Assembly (NCBI GenBank): GCA_905250115.1 | Contig: CAJNOI010000066.1 | Location: 390,850-454,849, forward strand | Source: Adineta steineri | Lineage: Eukaryota > Rotifera > Eurotatoria > Adinetida > Adinetidae | Reading direction: 5' to 3' | Length of the DNA: 64,000 nucleotides | Shown: positions 11,023 through 23,690 of the stretch, one piece after another | Layout of the letters: every line of letters starts with the position of its first letter | Position numbering within the stretch: the stretch's first letter is position 1 | The notes under the pieces: model-generated | The model's database searches: none | Told to the model about the DNA's origin: nothing | Seen by the model: only the letters and a program-made list of their open reading frames with translations | Position numbers and translations under genes: made by a program

Positions 11023-13070
11023 TTATACCCGATAACTTTCTAGAATTAATTTACCTAATTTATGTGAAACAAGTCTGAATATGTGATTACCATTTGTATT
11101 AAATGATGAAGATGATCGTCGTTTACTTAAAAGACAATAAATCGAATATATAATAACACCGACTAGATTGAATAAAGCATAGATTAGGAAAAGATATCGT
11201 TTCTTCATTCGTGTATATATAAATAAAGAGATGAGTAATCCAACACCACGGCCTATAATGATAATACAATACAAAATAGTTAAGCAACAAATATATCATA
11301 TGATATTTTACCTAAACCAAACGATGTTCCGTACACTATACCTTGAAGTGTTCCGGATAGACCAGGTGGAGCTAAAAATAGAATTTATTATATGATTGAA
11401 AATAGAAAAAGAAAAACGAAATACCAATCTCAAGTGCTTGTTGAGCAATAAGTACATAAAGAATACCAAAATTAAAAAAATGCATTGTTTCCAAAGGTAA
11501 AAGAAGATATGGTCGACGGATGAAATAGTAACCAGTGAAGCGAATTATAAAAGCAATAAAGATTAATATTGATGATATTTTTGTACCGAGACATTTTATT
11601 AGTTTATGAGCAACAAATAAAGCTATAACTTCAACTGTTGATGTAATCAGTGACATATAACCAACAATTGAATGAGATACGCATGGACTAATTTCGTCGA
11701 TATATAACAGCAAATACTAAAATATAGACAATAAGAAAAATTTAATATGTGTTTTAACCGTGCTATCTTATATTAAATATTTACCGGATCCATACCACCA
11801 TAGGATGTTCCCCAGAGAAATGTAGTTGCCAAGAATACCATAACATCGAAATTTTTTAACAATGGTAGAATTGCACATATCTTGAATGGAGAATTTTTGG
11901 TTTTTGGTTTTTCTTCATTTTCATTAATTGATGTTTCATTTAATTCTTCTATGACAGATAAATCATCTTGATTTGATTTCTCCGCGTTATGTTTATCAGA
12001 TCGAATGCGAACAAAACTTGTAATGATAACAGTAAGAATACTACTAGCAACGAACATAAAAATGTATACATAGTCGGATTTAAAATGTGCGTAAATACGA
12101 CTAGCAATAAAAGCACACAGACCAAAACCCATTGTACCATAAACTCGTTGTCGACCAAATAGATTGGAACGATGTAAAGCAGCAAAACCAATTGAAGTGC
12201 CAATTGTTGTAGCATTCGCACATAGATTAAGACCAATTACGATTAAAAATGCATACAAAAGTACATATATTGTTTTGTCGAGGAAAACGTGAACCATGAC
12301 AGAGATGATCGGTTGAACATTTGACATCACATTTAGCCAATTTAGTACTTTTGCTCGATGATAATACATGTTTATTGTCAAATGAATCTTAGAACAAGAA
12401 AAAAATCCGTATGAAATAAAAAATATCCCTAAATCTTACCTAGAACTTTATCTTTTGTATATTTTTCAATTGGTACACGATAATTGATTTCACATATCGA
12501 ATGTTCATCATTACCTGTAGAAGATACATTGTTATGTTTATGTTTAGCATATGTTGAATTCATCGTAAAATTAAAATTAAATGATTTATCTGATAAATTC
12601 ATATCAGTATTGCTTTTTCTCATTGTTAACGACGTACAATTAGCTTGATAAGTACATCCACATTGACTTCTTAATGCACATTTAGTAGCAAATTGTTTAT
12701 TAGCACAAAAATTTAATGAATATTCCATTGTATCGGTTTGATATAATCCACCATGAATATTATATGCTTTGATAGATGGTAAGAAAAACATAATAATAAA
12801 GAGAATAGTTCCCAAACAGAGTGCTATATTAAAGATAAGACGAAAACGACGTGTATGATCAGCAAGAAAACCTACAAGTGGATTGGTAAAGAAGACTGAA
12901 AATGGAATAGCTAAATTAATATACGAAATTTCTACATCAGAAAGACCACGACTACGAAGAATGATATTCATTATTGGACCGAATGCGGCAAAACTTGCAT
13001 AGGAAAAAAAGTAATGAGCTTTAAGAATAAGATAATAACGATGAATGAATGATGATGATGATTTGGACAT
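11023..13070 (-). CDS. MFSD6-like major facilitator transporter
   Basis: Exons: 13070-12440, about 12347 or 12353 to 11785, 11716-11425, 11371-11312 and 11252-11023. The start MSKSSSSF follows a TTTCAG acceptor, so a 5' UTR intron is likely. TM1-2 include YASFAAFGPIMNIILRSRGL and the MFS loop FLADHTRRFR. A large Cys- and Asn-rich extracellular loop follows, and further helices include GRQRVYGTMGFGLCAF and TTFLWGTSYGGMDP. Exon 4 (APPGLSGTLQGIVYGTSFGL) and exon 5 (GRGVGLLISLFIY) complete the second half. Layout and motifs fit the MFSD6/MFS_1_like group of orphan plasma-membrane carriers. Three junctions are phase-consistent. At the exon 1/2 junction the strongest acceptor (12388) would shift the frame, and only weaker acceptors at about 12348 or 12354 keep it. 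The substrate is unknown. Confidence 0.8.
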
Positions 13071-14859
13071 AATAATTGATGATGTGAAAATCTGAAATAT
13101 AGGATGAATGCATTCAAAAGTAAAATAAAGAGAACACAAAAACTTATTGTATACATTCTAGCCAGTAGACTAAGAGAAGAACAATTTAAACAATTATAAT
13201 TACTTATATCATCTGACGATAATTCGAACACACCCACGGTAGCACAATCCGGCTACTGTCAGATTATTCATAATAATTATATCCACATAATACGACAGAT
13301 TTTTCTATCTATAATCACAATGTCGTAACGGTAAACTTATTTTCTAGATACAAGAGACATCAGTATTGCTCTAATCGTTGATATACCGCAGTATAATTGC
13401 ATTTTGATAAGGCTACGCACTCAATATGGTTTATAATCAAAATAAAGACTCGATTATAGAGTATATTTTTCTATTCTTGTGCTCTCGTTGAAATAATCAC
13501 AAAAATATCAGAATAGAACAAAATATGCACTTTCTTGGTTACTCGTTTGGAGTGCTACTCAGTACTTTTGTCTTTCCTGTTGTTTTTCAATATTAATAGA
13601 AAATATATATTATATATTTATTATGTGTAATTCTTTCTTCTGTTTTGCTAATGAATGTAACACTCGAACATACTCACATAATAATAATTGCGATAACATG
13701 ATTCAAGTCCGAATTAATATAATTATAACAAGAACTAATCTATATTGATAAATATATCAAAGAAAGGAACTGAAAAAAACCATATGAAAATAAAAGGATA
13801 TTGAGAGGATAAAAACACGATATAGAAAAAAAAAGAAAAAAGGAACAGGAATGAATGATAATAACATGTTAGGTGTCACGTGTAAAGCACACGTGAGTAT
13901 AGATATTACTTATACTACAAATCGCATTCACACTATCGATATATGTTGTAAATAAATGATTAAATATTTTAAAACAACGTTTAAATTGATTGTACGCGTC
14001 ATTAGACTGTTACTATCTTTCTGGTATAAAAGAAGACTAATATAATAGATATTATCATTGATAAAAATCAGATGTGGACTGAAATCTATTGATGTTCTTG
14101 TTCAATACACATAAAATCCTTGTCCTATTCATTTCCTTTTTCAAATCAAACAAAAAATTAAAATAGTATCTTTGACAGATTATATACAGTATCGCTATTT
14201 ATTCTATATTTACAGACAAGTCCTGTGTAATTTGATATGTATGTAAACGTTAATCACTTTATAGTTTTAGAATTAGTACAATTTATGATGATTACGATCA
14301 AATATGTAATGTGTTGATCAATTAGACGTATACGAGTGAGAAAAAGAAAGAAACAGTGCTATATTATAGAGAAAAGGGTGTGGATGAGTTTTATCTTCTT
14401 CAGAGACTACACTCACACCCTAGTTTGACACTAGTGGCTTTGACATGTACACAAATGTTATGCTTCTTGAGCAATTACCCAAAACGACATTAGCCAATGA
14501 TTATATTCGCCTTTAAGATGCATCAAGATTTATTAACAATATTCATCTACAGCCCGATAGACAAAATTTGTCTGGTGTTTTATTAGTCAGCAATAGTCAG
14601 AGCTCGTTGCTAAAATTGGTAGCGTAAGCTTCATTCTATTAAACATTGTCGAATGTGTTCTTGAATATATAAATACAAAAAATAAAAAAAGTCAAATTTC
14701 ATTAATGAGCATGTGAGATAATATTATTATTATTTTCTGTGATTCTTATCTTCCTGAGGGTGAATGTGGGCGAATAAAATGAATATTACATTTATATATG
14801 ATTTATTACAAAAAGAAAAATCAGAAATACGAGAATTAATATATTTATTTAATGAACAG
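13071..14859. other. 5' flank of transporter and 3' flank of receptor 2
   Basis: No gene recognised; short minus frames (12971-13237, 14730-14918) have no domain. Contains the hairpin at 14375-14420. Confidence 0.5.
14375..14420 (-). repeat. GGGTGTG hairpin, GTCTCTGAAGAAG-core type (inverted copy)
   Basis: AGGGTGTGGATGAG, core TTTTATCTTCTTCAGAGAC, then ACACTCACACCC. It is the reverse complement of the 9215-9259 element, including its unique core. Confidence 0.65.
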
Positions 14860-15924
14860 TTAGACATTTTCTTCAGACTCCATTTGTGAATTACGTGTTT
14901 CACTGTTGACAGGTTCAATTTGATTATTTATGCGACAACACCAATATTTCCATCGTTCCCAACATTTTTTTACTAGAACAAGTTTTACTTGACGACGAAA
15001 ACGTGATGAGAACAATATGAAAATATAAAAGTTGATCTAAAACAAATCAATATCTTACATACATGAATCAGAAAATAATTTTACCGTATAGTTTGTAATG
15101 AAAATAGAGAGAAGAATTGCTTGAATCAATCTAATAATTGCATATGCCATAGGCATACTTCGTGATGTAGGAAAATTAATGGAATAGATACGATAAGCAT
15201 TATACGGTGATGACAAACAAACAAAGGCAATTACACGCATCAGAACCATTGCTGTTATTTGTTTGTCTAGTTTACGACGAACAATAGGTAACTGTCGTCG
15301 AACTATATGACGAACATTATGGTAAGCTAAGATACTAAATAATGACGCAATTACAACAGGTAGAAAGCCACTTAAAATTGAATAAAAGAAAAATGAGGAG
15401 TACTGAACCGCTACATAATTCGATATGACACATCCCACTGTTGGCTGAATATCATAAGAAGAGCCAAGTGCAATGCTATGAGTGATTGCAAAACAAATAA
15501 ATGCAAACGCAAAATATCGGCCTAGTTTCAATGTACACATTTGTCTTAAATTGAAATGATGATTTGTTGAAAAGAACTGATCAACAGCAGAAAAAGATAT
15601 CATGTAAAAAGTGGTGAGCGTACATGTTTGTCCCAATATATACCTTAATTTGCACCAAATGAGAAAACGTCCTGTTGCATCATCTCCATATATTGCTGTT
15701 AAAATAGTTAAAGTAATAGATAAAAGCTGATAAATGAAGTTAGAAATTGATTCAACAGTTATATAGAAAGCACATCGATTAGTTCGAAATAATTTCAATT
15801 GAGTAAAAACGAGAAGATTTAACACATTACCAATAACTCCAAAACTAAACATAATACAACCAGTATAAAGTGAATATTGTGTAGCAAATTTGAGAATTTC
15901 ATCAGATACAGACGATGATGACAT
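14860..15924 (-). CDS. 7TM receptor 2 of 8 (DQF variant)
   Basis: Exons 15924-15085 and 15036-14860 with a 48-bp phase-0 intron, 338 aa. It starts MSSSSVSDEILKF. TM1 reads FGVIGNVLNLLVF. The TM3 approach is LIWCKLRYILGQT and the TM3 end SFSAVDQFFST, again with Gln for the DRY Arg. The loop-2 Cys is in TVGCVISN, and TM6 has VCLSSPYNAYR. The C-terminal tail is one codon shorter than in most paralogues and ends in EENV. It is the first member of the continuous array. Downstream it lacks both the piggyBac relic and the other gene fragment seen beside later copies. Confidence 0.85.
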
Positions 15925-16270
15925 GATACTTTATTTACAATGAGATATTCTTTATTACTTGTGTTTTTCTTCTTTTCCTAGAAGATCTAAAATTTAATAA
16001 GAAAAATGGAAGTCTAAAATTGCTAGTATGACAATGTTTCTTGTTTTATATAGAATATAAAATTTAAGTTTAATAAAAGAATCCTTGAATTTCTCGTTAG
16101 AACTATTTGTAACTTGTGTGAAAGAAAAAAGAATGATGTTTTTTCTCTGCACTACTTACACATAAATAATAAAAATGAGAATGTATGTCGATCTTTTATG
16201 TCAAAAAACAATATCATTAAACTATTTAATTAAACAATAATGCAATTATCGGACACGTGCTTCAATTCAT

Positions 16271-16292
16271 CTGCGCAATACATTGCCAGTAG
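16271..16292. promoter_or_regulatory. Conserved hairpin block upstream of receptor 2
   Basis: CTGCGCAATACATTGCCAGTAG; one C-to-T change relative to receptor 1 keeps pairing as G-U if transcribed. Confidence 0.4.
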
Positions 16293-16525
16293 TCTTTCAA
16301 GATATTAAATTTCATTTTGCTCCTCAATGAAGATTATAGTTGATGAAGATGTCGATTATTTTGTGCTCTACAGTTAATATTTAATATGCTATATTAATGT
16401 TTTATAACTCCTCGCTAGAAAATAAATAAAACAACGAGAAATTTTTAAATTAGTCATTCATTTATTTATTCTCATACTCATCCTCAAAGTTTTATTTATA
16501 TATTAATAGCATTCATGGAAACCAC

Positions 16526-16578
16526 CTTGAGAGTATGGGATAATACTTTTGTATTCACTCTCACTTACACCCACACCC
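16526..16578. repeat. Telomere-like hairpin, GGATAATACTTTTGTATTC-core type
   Basis: TTGAGAGTATGGGATAATAC, then TTTTGTATTCACTCTCACTT, then ACACCCACACCC. Sister copies at 19757 and 22911. Confidence 0.6.
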
Positions 16579-17359
16579 AAACTTTAAAAAAAGTCCATTC
16601 TGTTAGAGAGACTTTCAATTATGGAAAAAGGAAGTCTTCGATGTGGCTAGTACTTTAGCTAAATACTCAAAGATTGGTTCTGGTCTATTCTCCCAAAGTA
16701 TTCCCATTAAGTATTAATCAATTTTTGCATGGAAATAGATCAGATCAGATACCTAAGCTGCTTTTTTGTAAGACTTGTTATTTGAAGCTATCATTATGGT
16801 TTATTCTGATTAAGTTCGAAGTAATTGATCTTAAACTTTTGTAAAAAAGAGAAAAAGTGAGACGAATTTCAATCCGAACAATATGCCAGATTTGGATATG
16901 ATTGTCTCTCTCAAAAAAAAATATAAAATTATATCTTTGAAAACATGTTATAGTGTACCTCCACATATCCTTCGTCTTTGTGTGACTATTTTATGTATAT
17001 CTTTGATCTATTCAATCGAATTATTTTTCATTTAAATGTTATAGACATCACACAAAAAAGAAGAATATTAACATTCCTTCGTTATCTTTAGTTTATTCAT
17101 CTTTATTGATTACACAAGCACGTTTTTTTTCTTATATCAATAAAATTAATTTTCATGTAAACTTCAATTAAATGTTAGAGATTAAATCTCTAATTTAGTG
17201 TGTACCAAAAATGAAATCTTATCTGAAACATTCGGAATTTACTTTAAAATACTTTCAAGCTGTTGCGAAAAAATAACGACATTTTTTAAATAAAAAATAA
17301 ATGTTTATTCAAATATCATCCGCTTTTGAAAGTGAAACTGTGTTGAAATCTTACTTGAT

Positions 17360-17975
17360 TGAACTATATTAGAGCAAATAGTAAATGAAACAAACAAGTA
17401 TCGTTTACTTTCAAACACCAGTGTCTCAGGGTCTTCCACTTCCTATCAAATACTGTAGACTGTCATAGTTGTTCGTGAGATTTCTTCGTTTCTATGCACC
17501 CTGATGCTAATGACACATACAAAGAAAAATCGAATAAAAGATTATTAATCTAGAAATGAGCTTATCTCTAACTCGATGTTTGCTGAAATACTTTCTAGAG
17601 ATCGATTTATATTGATACTAAAATTTCTTCATTTCAATGACAATCAGCAACAATAAACTGGTGATCGATTGCATATGCTACAGCATATTTTTGATAATTT
17701 GAGAAATATTTTGAACAGTTCATACCGGCAAAACGACATCGATTTATTGTTAAATTATTCATACTATGTGACTGCCATACTGATTTCATTATGAACTTGA
17801 TAATCTATACAGACAAACAGATCGAAATTCTACTAGATAGAGAACAAGGAATGACTGGTTCAATTGTTTTTTTTAAATAATTCTATTCTGAAACGATTTA
17901 TGTACTTTTCGACTTGGATATGCAACAAAACTAGGATTATAGTTACTCAGGTGATTCAATTCGATGATTTATTAT
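17360..17975 (+). pseudogene. piggyBac transposase relic (copy 1)
   Basis: Frame-broken conceptual translation shows DDE_Tnp_1_7 (piggyBac) signatures in order: LEQIVNETNKY near 17370, FAEILSRDRFILILKFLHFN then DNQQQ and TGDRLHML after an in-frame stop near 17580-17680, and LCDCHTDFIMNLIIYTDKQI in another frame near 17755-17830. The central catalytic part between the SRDRF and LCD blocks is deleted. Several stops and frameshifts make it inactive. It ends about 55 bp from the 3' end of receptor 3 and is duplicated together with it. Confidence 0.75.
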
Positions 17976-18029
17976 AGAGAGACAAAATAGAAATATGAAA
18001 ATTAATTAGTTTATTTATTTAGCGAATAG

Positions 18030-19099
18030 TTAAATGTTTTCTTCGGAGTCTATCTGTGTCTCGCGCGTTTCTAAATTGCCGTCAGGTTCAATTTGATTAT
18101 TTATGGAGCAACACCAATATTTCCATCGTTGCCAACCTCTTTTTACTAACACAAATTTTACTTGACGACGAAAACGTGATGAGAATATTATAAAAACATA
18201 AAAGCTGATCTGAAAAACAAAATCTTACAAATATGAATTAGAAAAGAAAATAGTTTTACTATATAATTTATAATGTAGATAGAAGTAAAAATTGCTTGAA
18301 TCAATCGACCAACTGCATATGCCATAGGCACGCTTCGTGATGTAGGAAAATTAATGGAATAGATACGATAAGCATTGTAAGGTGATACCAAACAAACGAA
18401 GGCAATTACACGCATCAGAACCATTGCCGTTATTTGTTTGTCTAGTTTACGACGAACAATTGGTAGCTGTCGTCGAACTATATGACGAACATTATGATAA
18501 GCTAACATACTAAATGTTGATGCAATCACAACAGGTAGAAAACCTCCTAAAATTGGATATAAGAAATATGTTGAATATTGAACTGCTACATAATTCGATA
18601 AGACACATCCCAATGTTGGTTGAATAACGTAAGAAGAGCCAAGTGCAATGCTATGAATGATCACAAAACAAATGAATATAAACGAAAGATATCGACCTAA
18701 TCTCAATGTGCACATTTGTCTTAAATTGAAACGATGATTTGTTGAAAAGAACTGATCAACAGCAGAAAAACATATCATATAAAAATTAGTGAGCGCAGCT
18801 ATTAGTGCTAATATGTATCTGAGTTTACACCAAATTAAAGAACGACCTGTTGCGTCATCTCCATATATCGATATTAAAATGGTTGAAGTAATAGATAAAA
18901 ACTGATAAATGAAGTTGAAAATTGATTCAATAGTTATATAGAAGGCACATCGATTGGTTCGAAATAGTTTCAATTGAGTAAAAACGAGAAGATTCAACAC
19001 ATTACCGATAACTCCAAAACTAAATATAATACAACCAGTATAAGTCGAGTATTGTATAGCAAATTTGAGAATTTCATCAGATACAGACGACGATGACAT
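18030..19099 (-). CDS. 7TM receptor 3 of 8 (DQF variant)
   Basis: Exons 19099-18260 and 18209-18030 with a 50-bp intron, 339 aa. It keeps CFSAVDQFFST, IWCKLRYILA, TLGCVLSN and the TM6 VCLVSPYNAYR. Position 3.3x carries AALTNFYMICF where most copies have CALTTFYMICF, so a TM3 Cys is lost. The tail diverges from receptor 1 (SEENI end, but a shorter polar section rich in ETRETQ-type residues), which may matter for desensitisation. The piggyBac relic lies directly beyond its 3' end in convergent orientation. Confidence 0.85.
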
Positions 19100-19505
19100 G
19101 ATGCTTTATTGAAAAGAATATATTCTTTATTATTTATGTTTTTCCTCTTTTCATAGAAGATCTAAAATTTAATAAGAAAAATGTAAGTTTATTCTTGTCA
19201 TTTATAGAGGATTTTAACAGAGATTACTGTGACAATTGATAATAAGAGTCTTTAATGATTAGTATGATAATCTTTTCTTTTTTTATATAAAATATAAAAT
19301 TTAAATTTAACAAATGAATCCTTGAATTTCTCGTTAGAGCTATTCGTAATCTGTATAAAAGAAAAAAGAGTGATGTTTTTCTCTGCACTACCTACACACA
19401 AGTAATGAAAAGAGAATGTATGTCAATCTTTTATGTCAAAAAAATATGTCATTAAACTATTTAATTAAATAATAACGCAATTATTGGACACATGCTCTTA
19501 TTCAT

Positions 19506-19527
19506 CTGCGCAATACATTGCCAGTAG
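19506..19527. promoter_or_regulatory. Conserved hairpin block upstream of receptor 3
   Basis: CTGCGCAATACATTGCCAGTAG, identical to the receptor 2 block. Confidence 0.4.
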
Positions 19528-19756
19528 TCTTTTAAGCTATTAAATTTTATTTTATCTTTAACAAAATTACAATAAATGAAGATGTTGATTATTTTGTGTC
19601 CTACAGCTCATATTTAATATGATATATGAATGTTCTATATCAACTTGTTATAAAATAAATAAAACAATGAGAAATTTTTAAATTAGTCATTCATTTATTT
19701 ATTCTCATACTCATCCTCAAGATTTTGATATATGTTAATGGCATTCATGGAAACCA

Positions 19757-19810
19757 TCTTGAGGGTTTGGGATAATACTTTTGTATTCACTCTCACTTAA
19801 AACGACACCT
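19757..19810. repeat. Telomere-like hairpin, GGATAATACTTTTGTATTC-core type (right arm decayed)
   Basis: CTTGAGGGTTTGGGATAATA keeps the left arm; the right arm reads ACTTAAAACGACACCT instead of CCCACACCC. Confidence 0.55.
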
Positions 19811-20519
19811 ATACTTAAAAAAAATCAGTTGTTGCAGAGAGACTTGCCATTCAGTATCAATGAATTTTTGCATGGAAATAGATCATATACCTAAGTTTTT
19901 TTTTTGTAAGACTTGCTATTTAAAGCTATCATTATGATTTGTTCTAATTAATTTCGAAGTAATTGATCTTAAACTTTTGTAAAAAAGAAAAAAAGTGAGA
20001 CGAATTTCGATCCGAATAATATGCTAGATTTGGATATGATTGTCTCTCAAAAAAAATATAAAATTATATTTTTGAAAACATATTATAATGTACATTCACA
20101 TATCCTTCGTCATTGTGTGACTATTATATATATATATCTTTGATCTATTCAATCGGATTATTTTTCATTTAAATGTTATAGACATCACACAAAAAAGAAG
20201 AATATTAACATTCCTTCGTTATCTTTAGTTTATTCATCTTTATCCATTACACAAGCACTTTTTTTTTCTTATATCAATAAAATTAATTAAGATGAATTTG
20301 AAAAAAATATTTTTTGAATAAATGAAGAAAATCTTTAGAATTAATTTCCCTATAAACTGTAATTTAGTGTGTACCAAAAATGAAATCTTATCTGAAACAT
20401 TCGGAATTTACTTTAAAACACTTTCAAGCTGTTGTGAAAAAATAACGACAATTTTTAAATAAAAGATAAATGTTTATTGATATATCATCTGCCTTTGAAA
20501 GTGAATCTCTGTTGAAATC

Positions 20520-21075
20520 TTACTCGATTGGACTATATTAGAGCAAATAGTAAATGAAACAAACAAGTAACATTCACTTTCAAACACAAGTGTCTCATGG
20601 TCTTCCACCTCCCATCAAACACCGTAGATTGACACAAGTGTTCCTGAGATTTCCTCAGTTCTAGGCACCCTGATGCTAATGGCTGATACAAAAAAAAACG
20701 AATAAAATATTATTAATATAGAAATTAGCTTATCTCTAACTCGATGTTTGCTGAAATACTTTCTAGAGATCGATTGCATATGCTAAAGGCTATTTTTGAT
20801 GATTTGAGAAATATTTTTAACAGTACATACCAGCAAAACGATATCGATTTATTGTTAAACTGTTCATATTATGTGACTACTATATTGATTTCATTATGAA
20901 TTTGATAATCTATACAAGCAAACAGATCGAAATTCTACTAGATAGAGAACAAGGAATGACTGGTTCAATTGTTTTTTTTAAATAATTCTATTCTGAAACG
21001 ATTTATGTACTTTTCGACTTGGATATGCAACAAAACTAGGATTATAGTTACTCAGGTGATTCAATTCGATGATTT
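20520..21075 (+). pseudogene. piggyBac transposase relic (copy 2)
   Basis: Same relic as at 17360, with a further deletion that joins TTTCTAGAGATCGATTG directly and removes the FLHFND block. Near-identical 3' part (GGAATGACTGGTTCAATTG). It ends about 60 bp from the 3' end of receptor 4. Confidence 0.72.
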
Positions 21076-21134
21076 ATTATAAAGAGACAAAATAGAAATA
21101 TAAAAATTAATCAACTTATTTATTTAAGGAATAA

Positions 21135-22207
21135 TTAGATATTTTCCTCAGATTCCATTTGTGAATTACGTCCTTCGATATTGTTGTCAGGTTCAATTTG
21201 ATTATTTACGTGACAACACCAATATTTCCATCGATGCCAACATTTTTTTACTAACACAAATTTTACTTGACGACGAAAACGTGATGAGAATATTATAAAG
21301 ATATAAAAGTTGATCTAAAATAGACCAAAATATTGCAACTATCAATCAGAAAAGAAAAGTTATTTACAACAAAATTTGTATTGTTCATAGACAGAAGAAT
21401 TGCTTGAATCAATCGACCAACTGCATATGCCATAGGCATACTTCGTGGTGTAGGAAAATTAATGGAATAGATACGATAAGCATTATAAGGTAATACCAAG
21501 CAAACATAGGCTATGACACGCATCAGAACCATTGCTGTTATTTGTTTGTCTAATCTACGACGAACAATTGGTAGTTGTCGTCGAACTATACGACGAACAT
21601 TATGATAAGCTAAGATACTAAATAATGATGCAATTACAATAGGTAAGAAACCAAATAAAACTGGATAAAAGAAATATGTTGAGTACTGAACCCATACATA
21701 ATTCGATAGAACACAACCCAATGTTGAATGAATACTATAAGAACAACCAAGTACAGTGCTATGAATGATTCCAAAACAAATGAATACAAGAGTAAAATAT
21801 CGGCCTAATCTCAATGTACACATTTGTCTTAAATTGAAACGATGATTTGTCGAAAAGAACTGATCAACAGCAGTGAAACATATCATGTAAAAAGTAGTGA
21901 GGCCACATGTTTGTCCTAATATATATCTTAGTTTGCACCAGATGAAAGAACGTCCTGTTGCATCATCTCCATATATTGATGTTAAAACAGTTAAACTAAT
22001 ATAGACAAACTGATAAATGAAGTTGAAAATTGTTTCAATGATTATATAGAATGCACATCGATTAGTTCGAAATAGTTTCAATTGAGTAAAAACGAGAAGA
22101 TTCAACACATTACCAATAAATCCCAAACTAATTATAATAGAACCAGAATAAATCGAGTATTGTGTAGCAATTTTAAGAATTCCATCAGAGACTGGCGACG
22201 TTGACAT
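21135..22207 (-). CDS. 7TM receptor 4 of 8 (DQF variant)
   Basis: Exons 22207-21368 and 21314-21135, 53-bp intron, 339 aa. It starts MSTSPVSDGILKI and so lacks the pure Ser run of its neighbours. TM1 has GFIGNVLNLLVF, the TM3 end CFTAVDQFFST, loop 2 TLGCVLSNYVWVQYS, and TM6 AYVCLVLPYNAYR. The third loop reads NVRRIVRRQLPIVRRRLDKQ, where receptors 1-3 have NVRHIVRR and RRKLDKQ. The NVRRIVRR form is shared only with receptor 5. TM4 contains STVLGCSYSIHST, with a Cys not found in the others. Confidence 0.85.
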
Positions 22208-22661
22208 GATACTTTATGGAAAATGATATATTCTTTATAATTTGTGTTTTTCTTCTTTTTCTAGACGATCTAAAATCTAATATAAAAAAAATATGAATCT
22301 GTTCTTATCATGTGCAGAGGATCTCAACAGACACTACTGACACGATTGATAATGAAGGTCTTTAATTACTAGTATACCAATTTTTCTTTTTTGACACAAA
22401 ATATACTGTCTCTATTGAATGACATATCAATTTTGAATATAGAATATAAAATTAAAATTTAATAAGAAAAATACTTGAATTTCTCGTTAGAGCTATTCGT
22501 AACCTGTATAACAGAAAAAAGAATAATGTGTTTTTCTCTGCACTGTCTACACAAAAATCAGAAAAATGAGAATGTATGTTAATTTTTCATGTCAAAAAAA
22601 TATGTTATTGAAATATTTAATTACACAATAATGCACTTATAGAACGCAGATTTTAATTCAT

Positions 22662-22683
22662 CTGCGCAATACATTGCCAGCAG
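22662..22683. promoter_or_regulatory. Conserved hairpin block upstream of receptor 4
   Basis: CTGCGCAATACATTGCCAGCAG, identical to the receptor 1 block 15 kb away. Confidence 0.4.
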
Positions 22684-22910
22684 TCTTTCAAGATATTGCA
22701 TTTCATTTTGTTCTCAATAAAGATTACACTTAATGAAGATATTGATTATTTTGTGTCCTACATTTAATATTAAATATAATATATTAGTGTTCGGTAACTT
22801 ATCGCTATAAAATAAATGAAAAACATGAGACAGTTTTAATTGGTGATTCCTTTATTTCCATTCTTATTCTTGAACTTTTGATAAATTTTAATAGCATTCA
22901 TGGAAATCAC

Positions 22911-22965
22911 CTTGAGAGTGTGGGATAATACTTTTATATTCACTCTCATCCATACCCACACCCAC
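22911..22965. repeat. Telomere-like hairpin, GGATAATACTTTTGTATTC-core type
   Basis: CTTGAGAGTGTGGGATAATA on the left and ATACCCACACCCAC on the right. Confidence 0.6.
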
Positions 22966-23690
22966 GAAACTGTGGCTCATTCTTTCGAATATTTCTCATC
23001 TTGAAAAAACTAACATTGAGGACGTAACACAAAATACAGAGATAAAAACAAGAATATATCGAGCCTGATGAATATTCAGAAAGACTTTACAGTGACCGAT
23101 GAAAACAAATACAATAACATGTATATTTACGAATACACTATTTATTGCTTTATATAACTCAATCTAAAAAGTACCGGAAATAAGATGAAATTGCATTGTT
23201 GTTTATGTCACATCCTGTAATATATAATGTAAGTTACAATAACATTTTGTTAGTCTTATAATTATATATACATTCATATTGACATGAAGAAATATCTGTC
23301 GCTGACAAGATAATTTATCTTATTTTAGATTATCAACTCACATCTGTCTTTATCAAATATTAAAAAAAGGATAGAATTTTGTATTCTTCTGTAAACACTA
23401 CCTTGAACTAAAAATCAAATAGTCTATCCATTCCTGATAAATATCGCTTGATATTCATTGAATTTGCTCTTACTCTCACTTTTAAATGTTACTTAATACA
23501 TTCATTTTTATATTTTTTATACATGAATATATGAAGTTTATTTTATCATCCTACTCAGTAACATGAAAAGCACACAGTATCACAGATTTTTGGACTGACA
23601 ACCACATACTCACACCCGACTTTAAAAGTAGTTATTATTATGAATGGCACGTTTAATACTTTATTTAGATAGAGTGCTTAATTTGTGTGT

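Larger units (their letters stand above)
15925..17360. other. Duplicated spacer upstream of receptor 2
   Basis: Large parts (about 16590 onward) recur at 19830 onward with high identity (e.g. ATAGACATCACACAAAAAAG), showing the spacer was copied with the receptor. Contains the CTGCGC hairpin block (16271-16292) and a telomere-like hairpin (16526-16578). No gene recognised. Confidence 0.6.
19100..20520. other. Duplicated spacer upstream of receptor 3
   Basis: Copy of the 15925-17360 spacer with small indels. It holds the hairpin block 19506-19527 and the telomere-like hairpin 19757-19810. No gene recognised. Confidence 0.6.
22208..23690. other. Spacer between receptor 4 and the serine hydrolase
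   Basis: The first 700 bp are the array-type 5' flank, with the hairpin block 22662-22683 and the telomere-like hairpin 22911-22965. A half-element CACATACTCACACCC lies near 23605. No gene recognised. Confidence 0.5.
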
